DNA from: Holosporales bacterium
GTDB taxonomy: Bacteria > Pseudomonadota > Alphaproteobacteria > BNTO01
Length of the DNA stretch: 5,882 bases
Direction: 5' to 3'
NCBI GenBank assembly: GCA_031257795.1
Contig: JAIRNW010000010.1
Coordinates: forward strand, 1-5,882
The notes under the pieces were generated by a model. The model was given only the letters and a program-made list of their open reading frames with translations, was not told the DNA's origin and did not search any database. The position numbers and the translations under genes were made by a program. Positions 1 to 4,444 of the stretch are shown in pieces; within the stretch, counting starts at the first letter, position 1, and every line of letters starts with the position of its first letter.

Positions 1-169
1 TAATGGTGTCTTCGTCGAGAAAAAGAGCTTCGGCAATCTGACGGTAACTCCAGCCTTTGTCGGCAAGCAACACCGCCTTTATCCGATCAGCAGAGCTTCG
101 GTCCTTTTCCTTGCGGTGCTTTGCCCTTAACTCTAGGCGGTCCGCGTCTGTGAGAAAATCACGTTTCAT
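1..169 (-). CDS. IS630-family transposase, N-terminal fragment
   Basis: The first 56 residues of a minus-strand protein start at ATG 167-169 and run off the left edge. The protein begins MKRDFLTDADRLELRAKHR and continues with a charged segment, then KAVLLADKGWSYRQIAEAL and FLDEDTI. This is the N-terminal helix-turn-helix DNA-binding region typical of IS630-family transposases. The DDE catalytic domain would lie outside the window, so it cannot be told whether the enzyme is intact. The reading frame visible here is unbroken. No clear Shine-Dalgarno sequence precedes the start. The assignment rests on the pattern of the first 56 residues only. Confidence 0.82.
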   Translation of the reverse strand, partial: MKRDFLTDADRLELRAKHRKEKDRSSADRIKAVLLADKGWSYRQIAEALFLDEDTI

Positions 170-232
170 GGGTAGAGTATTAACACATTATGCAGATTTA
201 CCCAAATTGTCAGTCCAGGTGGGTATAGAGTA
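1..232 (-). mobile_element. IS630-family insertion sequence, 5' end, cut by window edge
   Basis: The transposase start at 169 is preceded on the minus strand by a 63-bp non-coding end, closing at a TA dinucleotide at 231-232. IS630/Tc1-mariner elements insert at TA, so this is the expected boundary. Two related motifs lie in this end: TGGGTATAGAGTA at 220-232 and TGGGTAGAGTA at 169-179 (plus-strand reading). They are probably the terminal and subterminal transposase-binding repeats. The other end is outside the window, so the exact boundary is inferred from the TA and from similarity to the 91-bp elements described below. Confidence 0.7.
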
Positions 233-289
233 CTAGTTGAGGGGCTGAGAGCGGATGTTGCCGAGCTGCGGGAAAGTTTGACCAAATGA
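233..289 (+). pseudogene. Possible C-terminal remnant of a coiled-coil protein, cut by the IS
   Basis: Immediately after the IS end, one plus-strand frame reads LVEGLRADVAELRESLTK and then a TGA at 287-289. The heptad-like spacing of Leu and Val with many charged residues looks like the end of a coiled coil. No start codon exists between the IS end and this segment, so if it is real it is the tail of a gene disrupted by the insertion. The segment is only 18 codons long, so it may be chance. Confidence 0.25.
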
Positions 290-350
290 GACAAGACCTC
301 ACACAAGTGCCCACGCCATGAAATTGAACAGCATAAGCAACAACAGCCCG

Positions 351-422
351 AGAGTAGACGGCGAGCGTTACCGCTGCCGCCCCTCCACGGAACCGTACGT
401 GCCCTATTGAGGCATACGGCTC
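351..422 (-). mobile_element. Group II intron 3' end (domains V and VI), truncated
   Basis: Read on the minus strand, 422-390 folds as a group II intron domain V. The lower helix GAGCCGTA/TACGGTTC has 8 pairs and contains the catalytic AGC triad. A two-base CG bulge (399-398) follows, then the upper helix TGCCT/GGGCA and loop CAATA. A three-base linker (389-387) leads to domain VI: GGAG, GGGCGGC, AGCG, a GTAA tetraloop (371-368), CGCT, one bulged C, GCCGTCT, an unpaired A at 355, and CTCT. The A at 355 is the expected lariat branch point. The pentaloop in domain V, instead of the usual GNRA tetraloop, is odd. No reverse-transcriptase reading frame or domains I-III are seen upstream (423-552), where 91-bp element A intervenes, so this is a decayed fragment. 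The 3' splice site is unclear because the usual terminal AY is not visible. Confidence 0.8.
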
Positions 423-552
423 CCGGCTGTGTCATTCAGCGTCAAATAGGCCATGTTGAAACCTCCAATCCCCCCCCTTTGCTAAAAATTGGCATCAGGT
501 TCAATTCAAAAGTTGCAATGTCATTAACCAGCTTGTTCGTCCAGACCACCGA

Positions 553-643
553 TAGGGCTCCCATGCGAAATGTTGGGATTTGGCAGTCGTTCATCCATAC
601 TGGCGCTTGGGTTTTATTCCCTGCATTTCAAATGGGGTGAGTA
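553..643 (+). repeat. 91-bp TA-bounded palindromic element, copy A (diverged)
   Basis: This aligns without gaps to copy C at 3324-3414 and matches 69 of 91 bases by hand count. The first ten bases are identical, as is the internal stretch GTTGGGATTTG. Its arms are CCCATGCGAAAT on the left and ATTTCAAATGGG on the right. Although it differs from C and B, two arm pairs have changed on both sides and kept pairing (G:C to T:A, and C:G to T:A). This argues that the fold was maintained while the copy diverged. It is the oldest-looking of the three copies. Confidence 0.75.
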
Positions 644-734
644 TACATATCCCACCTAACTCTTCGGGTTTTATTGAAGTTCAGAGAATTGTAAAACTAT
701 AAAAATCACCCGGCGGTCAGTCGTGAGGGTTATA
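644..734. repeat. Possible decayed 91-bp unit between copies A and B
   Basis: The gap between copies A and B is exactly 91 bp and starts and ends with TA. On the minus strand its 3' end reads GAGTTAGGTGGGATATGTA, resembling the element end GAGTTTCAGCTGGGATGAGTA. Its other end shares CGACTGA with CGGCTGA. The interior is barely alignable. The flanking TATA runs give some freedom in placing the boundary, so the exact length could be coincidence. It may equally be unrelated intergenic DNA. Confidence 0.25.
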
Positions 735-825
735 TACTCATCCCAGCTGAAACTCAGTCCGGAAAATCCAGAATCCAGTACGGATGAACGACTGTCAAAT
801 CCCAACGTTTCAGCTGGGAATCGTA
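735..825 (-). repeat. 91-bp TA-bounded palindromic element, copy B
   Basis: Its reverse complement matches copy C at 86 of 91 positions with no gaps, so B and C are a recent inverted pair. The terminal inverted repeats are TACTCATCCCAGCTGAAAC on the left and TACGATTCCCAGCTGAAAC (reverse complement) on the right, 16 of 19 identical. An inner pair CAGTC/GACTG extends the hairpin. Size, TA ends and lack of its own transposase fit a miniature inverted-repeat element moved in trans by an IS630/mariner-type enzyme. That mobility is inferred. Copy B lies 344 bp upstream of the LRR lipoprotein start. Confidence 0.85.
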
Positions 826-851
826 TATAAAGGATATACTGCTTTTGTTCT

Positions 852-884
852 AAATCCGCCTAAAATGCGGGCATTAACGGATTT
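852..884 (+). terminator. Inverted repeat followed by T-run, terminator-like
   Basis: AAATCCG at 852-858 pairs perfectly with CGGATTT at 878-884, and the T-run continues to 886. An alternative inner hairpin, CCGC (856-859) with GCGG (867-870), competes with it. The 19-base loop of the outer stem is long and the stem is only 7 bp, so a functional rho-independent terminator is doubtful. No plus-strand gene that would need it is visible upstream. Confidence 0.25.
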
Positions 885-1028
885 TTAACTTTTCTCTGGG
901 GCTGCCATCCACAAACCCCCACCCACCCTCATTCTGGGGCTGAGGTCAGCGCGCAAGCGGTTTTGCCCACCGCACACCTCAACATCAAAAATACCTGGCG
1001 AAATATTAACAAGTCAACCTATAAACAC

Positions 1029-1043
1029 TTAAGGATTCCTTAA
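1029..1043. promoter_or_regulatory. Perfect dyad TTAAGG-ATT-CCTTAA, operator-like
   Basis: This is a perfect 6+3+6 inverted repeat in the AT-rich leader, 126 bp before the LRR lipoprotein start and followed directly by an AT run (TAATAATAAAAAT). The short symmetric form fits a repressor or activator half-site pair. No known regulator is recognised, and an AT-rich dyad of this size can arise by chance. Confidence 0.25.
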
Positions 1044-1169
1044 TAATAAAAATATTTTTCCAATAACCACTCATAGCATCCGCAGAGAGCTTTTTGTTAA
1101 ACATTTCTTATTGTTGTTCGTGCTACGCTATTAATATTCGGAGTCCATGCAGTTTTACGCATCAATATT

Positions 1170-3308
1170 ATGTCTGCCCGTTTTTCAAAAATTTTATCCG
1201 CCAAGCGGCTTATTTCACGCGCCGCGCTCGCAATCACCCTCCTCGCGCCAATTTCATCCTGCACAAGCTCTTCAACTAGCTACGACTTGGCCCCAGAGCT
1301 AGAGGCAATAAAAAACTGCCAAAATGCTTTAGCCACCCTTATAGCGAACGGTCCACAAGCAAATGGCGATTTTAGAGCAGATGTTGCCACTGGAGTCCTT
1401 GACCTTGGCGCGAAAATCGACAGCGCGTGGGACATCGTTCAAAGCACCACGGTTTATTGGCCTGATATGTGGGAGGTCTTAGCACCAAGCTTTCCTGAAT
1501 TTTCTAATTATCTGTTAAAAGCGAACAAAACACCCCGAGAATTGCTATCCGAACCCAACACGTTGGTTCTTTTAAACAAAGGCGCCGTATCAACCATCTG
1601 GAGCAACCTTGAGCACCTCTACCTCGTTGGCAACTGGAACCCAACGGGCCTTGATCTGCCCGCCTGCACAAGCATGAAAACCCTGGGATTCTTTGACGGC
1701 GCCGGCCTAACCGCCACTCAGCGCACACAAATATCAACTCTTGCGAAAAATGTTAAAATACTTCAAGACCTAATCGTCATGAACTGGGGGCACAGCGACA
1801 TTGCGGCCTCGACCTTCAATAGCGCTACCAGCCTACTTAGCGTGATAATCCACAACGCGAGCATCGTTCGCGATGAAGCTTTCTACAAGTGCACATCGCT
1901 GGTCACTGCCTTGTTGCCTCAGGTCACAACAATTATGGATGGAACAACACACGGCGCTTTTCAGGCTTGCAGAGCGCTCTCAACAATACATTGCCCAGAT
2001 CTAGCAGGCGATCTAGGTTATGGCGCCTTCTCTGATTGCCAAGCCCTAACCGAAATATATTGGCCGAATATTGCAACAGTTGGAGACGGGGCCTTTTTTA
2101 GATGTATCGGACTCACGACGGTGTCGCTTCCTGCAGTCACGTTCGCAAACGCTCACAGCTTTCAGGACTGCACAGCCCTGTCCGCCATTTCGATGCCTAA
2201 TGTCGGAAGCATGGACGGTCGGGCGTTCTATAACTGCAGGGCGTTAACGTCAATATTTTTCCCCGCTCTTGACAACCTGGCCGGTGGCGAGGTGTTCAAA
2301 GGTTGCACCGCTATGACTACAGCATGCTTGCTAGCAGCTACGATGCTGGATGGATCCACTTTTGTCAATAATACCAGCCTGTGTGTGGCATATTTGCCTG
2401 TTTGCACGACATTTTACACACATGAATTTAACAACTGTGAGCAATTGCGTTTGGTGATAATGCCCGATGCCCTAACACCCGCAAACGAAATATTTTATGG
2501 CTGTAACAAATTAATAAGCGATAATATTGTGCAGCCTGGTGAGTTCCCTGATTTTGAAAGATTCCTAAAGGATATGGCTGGACACGTCATCATCTCAGAT
2601 CCAAGGAGATTACAGATTTTTTGCAACAGAAGCGAGGTTTCGTCGGTTGAACTTGAGCGATGCACGGAGTTGTACCTATTGGGAAACTCCAATCCGACGG
2701 GGCTGAACCTTGGCACGCGCAACAATTTGCTGACGCTCGGGTTGTTCGATCGCAGGGCACTAACTACGCAACGTGACGATGTGGAGCACTTTCTGCAGAG
2801 CAGCACATCAGCACTACAAAACGTATTTATTGGAAATTGGGGCTATTCCTCGATCGAGTGTAGTGCGTATGGCCCTTTCTGCGAAGCACACGTCAAAAAT
2901 ATAATGATTGGCGGCACTGAGGGTATTTCCGATGTTGCATTTCAGCAGGCGGGCATAATATCAGCATCCTTTCCACATGCATACAGCATTAACTGGAGCG
3001 CATTTGCCCAGTGCTCATTTTTGAGGGAAATATCATGTCCACTTGTCTCGGCGATTGGCGCCTACGGATTCGAGGGATGCATCGCACTAAAGAAGGTATC
3101 ATTCCCAAGTGCGAGATCCGTTTGGGAGAGCGCATTTCAAGGATGCACAACGTTGGAGTACGCGTCATTTCCTGTCCTAACAACCATTGATAGCGATGCA
3201 TTTCGCGACTGCAGTAGCTTGCAGACCATAATCTTCCCGCAAACCATCATGCCCGGCGCTAACGCATTTTTGGGATGCCCAAGTACTTTGCAGAAGCTAA
3301 ATCCATGA
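1170..3308 (+). CDS. BspA-like leucine-rich-repeat (LRR_5) surface lipoprotein
   Basis: This is a 712-aa protein with a lipoprotein signal: a basic N-terminus, the hydrophobic stretch AALAITLLAPISS, and lipobox ISSC with the acceptor Cys at 31. Thr follows the Cys, so outer-membrane or surface anchoring is likely (inference). Two tandem blocks of BspA/LRR_5-type repeats occupy about 215-450 and 568-706. Each repeat carries an [A/S/G]F..C..L..I..P pattern with a period of about 22 residues. Repeat-start Phe residues include 238, 264, 287, 309, 331, 353, 376, 398, 420 and 442, then 591, 612, 634, 656, 678 and 700. Each block is preceded by a similar non-repeat module (about 109-214 and 459-567) sharing GN-NPTGL-L, TLG-FD and GNWG motifs, so the protein is an internal duplication. 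LRR_5 proteins are usually adhesins or host- or protein-binding surface proteins. No catalytic motif is seen. ATG 1170 is chosen because it yields the signal peptide; no Shine-Dalgarno is evident. The gene is flanked by inverted 91-bp elements. The specific ligand is unknown. Confidence 0.88.
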   Translation: MSARFSKILSAKRLISRAALAITLLAPISSCTSSSTSYDLAPELEAIKNCQNALATLIANGPQANGDFRADVATGVLDLGAKIDSAWDIVQSTTVYWPDMWEVLAPSFPEFSNYLLKANKTPRELLSEPNTLVLLNKGAVSTIWSNLEHLYLVGNWNPTGLDLPACTSMKTLGFFDGAGLTATQRTQISTLAKNVKILQDLIVMNWGHSDIAASTFNSATSLLSVIIHNASIVRDEAFYKCTSLVTALLPQVTTIMDGTTHGAFQACRALSTIHCPDLAGDLGYGAFSDCQALTEIYWPNIATVGDGAFFRCIGLTTVSLPAVTFANAHSFQDCTALSAISMPNVGSMDGRAFYNCRALTSIFFPALDNLAGGEVFKGCTAMTTACLLAATMLDGSTFVNNTSLCVAYLPVCTTFYTHEFNNCEQLRLVIMPDALTPANEIFYGCNKLISDNIVQPGEFPDFERFLKDMAGHVIISDPRRLQIFCNRSEVSSVELERCTELYLLGNSNPTGLNLGTRNNLLTLGLFDRRALTTQRDDVEHFLQSSTSALQNVFIGNWGYSSIECSAYGPFCEAHVKNIMIGGTEGISDVAFQQAGIISASFPHAYSINWSAFAQCSFLREISCPLVSAIGAYGFEGCIALKKVSFPSARSVWESAFQGCTTLEYASFPVLTTIDSDAFRDCSSLQTIIFPQTIMPGANAFLGCPSTLQKLNP

Positions 3309-3323
3309 GGCATGGTGCAACCA

Positions 3324-3414
3324 TAGGGCTCCCGGCTGAAACGTTGGGATTTGACAGTCGTTCATCCTTACTGGATTCTGGATTTTCCGGACTGAGTTTC
3401 AGCTGGGATGAGTA
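3324..3414 (+). repeat. 91-bp TA-bounded palindromic element, copy C
   Basis: This is the reference copy. The left end is TAGGGCTCCCGGCTGAAAC and the right end is GTTTCAGCTGGGATGAGTA. The arms CCCGGCTGAAAC/GTTTCAGCTGGG pair (one G-T), and an inner CAGTC/GACTG pair and ATCC/GGAT with a 5-base loop extend the fold. It starts 15 bp after the LRR gene stop and ends 10 bp before the tolQ stop, so it fills the gap between two convergent genes. There its RNA hairpin could act as a bidirectional terminator or 3'-end stabiliser, although no strong T-tract follows it. Confidence 0.85.
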
Positions 3415-3424
3415 TAAGATTTAA

Positions 3425-4228
3425 TCAGCTTTCACTGAGCTGCCTCGCAATGATCGCGCCGATTTCATTTGCAAAGACATCTAAGCGGCTAATGTATCTG
3501 TTAATACTATTCGAAATATAGTTGTACGCGATTGCCGCCGGAATCGCCGCGATTAGCCCAACCGCCGTTGCAAGTAGCGCCTCAGCAATTCCAGGAGCCA
3601 CAACCGCCAGATTCGCGCTTTGTTGCGACGCTATTGGTTGGAAACTGTGCATTATTCCAAGGACAGTTCCGAATAGCCCGATGATCATCCCGTTTGATCC
3701 CAATGTGGCCAGGAAGCTACAGTAGCGCTCCAGATCGGAGATCTCCCTCGTTATGGCGAGCTGCATAACTCTGTCTATGCGCTGTTCCAGGCTGTGCTGC
3801 TGATTAGGCGGTGGGGGGCCCTTTGCGATAGCGTGTCTCCACTCGCGCATGGCCGCGCAAAACATAGTCATCAGCGGATCTGTTGGCCTGTTATTGATGC
3901 GCACGTATAGGTTTTCGAGGGAATCGCTGTTCCAAAACAACTCTTCGAAGGCGTTTGCCGCGATTTCACGGCGTTTTATGTGTTGGATTTTGTTTATGAT
4001 AATAGTCCAAGACCAAACACTCGCCAAAAGTAAACCGACGATTATGAACTGTACGAGAAACTCCGCCTTGCAAAACAGGCCGAACACAGACATATCCTGA
4101 GAGGAGGAGACGATCTTAGTCGTAATATTCCCAACGGCGTTCGCAACATCCGCGCCCCCAGCGCCAGCGCCACTTCCAGCTCTGACGGCGGCTTCTCCAA
4201 TAGCTTGACTAGCTGCATATAGATTCAT
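3425..4228 (-). CDS. tolQ: TolQ, proton-channel subunit of the Tol-Pal envelope system
   Basis: A 267-aa inner-membrane protein of the MotA/TolQ/ExbB family. With TolR it uses the proton-motive force to drive TolA and Pal in outer-membrane constriction and integrity. Transmembrane segments are visible at about 57-79, 172-195 and 208-237. Signature stretches are GLFGTVLGIMHSF (184-196) and APGIAEALLATAVGL (211-225) with AAIPAAIAYN after it. ExbB is the main alternative. The SFQPIASQQSANLAVV context and the C-terminal RLDVFANEIGAIIARQ fit alphaproteobacterial TolQ better. Residues 1-45 form an Ala/Gly/Ser-rich extension longer than I expect for TolQ. An internal ATG at codon 46 (4093) would give a more ordinary 222-aa protein, but neither start has a well-spaced Shine-Dalgarno, so the longer frame is kept with caution. 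tolR does not follow; 91-bp element C and a convergent gene do. It is divergent from proS. Confidence 0.92.
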   Translation of the reverse strand: MNLYAASQAIGEAAVRAGSGAGAGGADVANAVGNITTKIVSSSQDMSVFGLFCKAEFLVQFIIVGLLLASVWSWTIIINKIQHIKRREIAANAFEELFWNSDSLENLYVRINNRPTDPLMTMFCAAMREWRHAIAKGPPPPNQQHSLEQRIDRVMQLAITREISDLERYCSFLATLGSNGMIIGLFGTVLGIMHSFQPIASQQSANLAVVAPGIAEALLATAVGLIAAIPAAIAYNYISNSINRYISRLDVFANEIGAIIARQLSES

Positions 4229-4340
4229 ATTTCAAAACAAATGTGGGACCGTAGGACAACTCACTCAAGCAATCTACACTATTCACTTCGCCAAAAACAA
4301 TATGTATCCCAATGAATTTCATAACCTAACTCTCCTGGAA

Positions 4341-4362
4341 AAATCCTGGTTTTACAGGGTTT
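4341..4362. promoter_or_regulatory. 8-bp hairpin in the tolQ/proS divergent spacer
   Basis: AAATCCTG (4341-4348) pairs with CAGGGTTT (4355-4362) through 8 pairs including one T-G, with loop GTTTTA. It lies about 40 bp upstream of the proS -10 box and about 110 bp upstream of the tolQ start. As DNA it could be an operator-like dyad between the two divergent promoters, or it may have no function. Confidence 0.25.
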
Positions 4363-4400
4363 CCTTGCTCAACGAACTCGCAATTCTTTTGGTTACTGGG

Positions 4401-4406
4401 TATAAT
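4401..4406 (+). promoter_or_regulatory. Consensus -10 box, likely proS promoter
   Basis: TATAAT is a perfect match to the sigma-70 -10 hexamer, 38 bp before the proS ATG. This would give a leader of roughly 30 nt. No good -35 hexamer is found at 16-18 bp upstream. A TG lies just one base out of register for an extended -10. The position and perfect hexamer make it the best promoter candidate in the window. Confidence 0.5.
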
Positions 4407-4444
4407 CACTATGGTTTCTCCTTTCAAACAGAGCCCCCGCCGCC

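Larger units (their letters stand above)
826..1169 (+). other. Intergenic leader of the LRR lipoprotein gene
   Basis: No gene is supported in these 344 bases. The 5' part holds a 7-bp inverted repeat (852-884) and a 10-bp direct repeat TCTGGGGCTG at 895-904 and 933-942. A short hairpin, GCGGT (957-961) with ACCGC (969-973), follows. From about 1000 the DNA becomes AT-rich, with a TTAACA hexamer at 1006-1011 and the perfect dyad at 1029-1043. The promoter of the downstream gene probably lies in this AT-rich part, but no convincing paired -35/-10 set could be fixed. Confidence 0.5.

Noticed and set aside
166..435. Minus-strand 89-aa frame
   Set aside because: It reads through intron domains V and VI, which fold as RNA, and into the IS end. 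Its Cys/Ser/Leu-rich translation has no protein character.
442..594. Minus-strand 50-codon frame starting inside 91-bp element A as an independent gene
   Set aside because: It begins in a repeat, ends next to the group II intron core, and has no recognisable family or ribosome binding site. It is kept only as part of the peptide-frame observation.
407..640. Plus-strand 77-aa frame
   Set aside because: It runs through the domain V core of the intron and through element A on the opposite strand. No domain or start signal supports it.
2495..2806. Minus-strand 103-aa frame inside the LRR gene
   Set aside because: It is a shadow of the plus-strand repeats, without domains of its own.
1878..3281. 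Tandem DNA repeat or CRISPR array in the LRR gene
   Set aside because: The 66-bp periodicity exists at the protein level only. The DNA of the repeats is too diverged for a CRISPR or a recent satellite.
3425..4228. ExbB instead of TolQ
   Set aside because: The LAVVAPGIAEALLATA stretch also occurs in ExbB, but the overall length pattern, the FQPIASQQSANLAVV context and the C-terminal part fit alphaproteobacterial TolQ better. With no exbD or tolR next door the call is not absolute.
4229..4444. T-box or other tRNA-sensing leader upstream of proS
   Set aside because: No T-box sequence, specifier loop or terminator/antiterminator pair is visible. The probable leader is only about 30 nt long.
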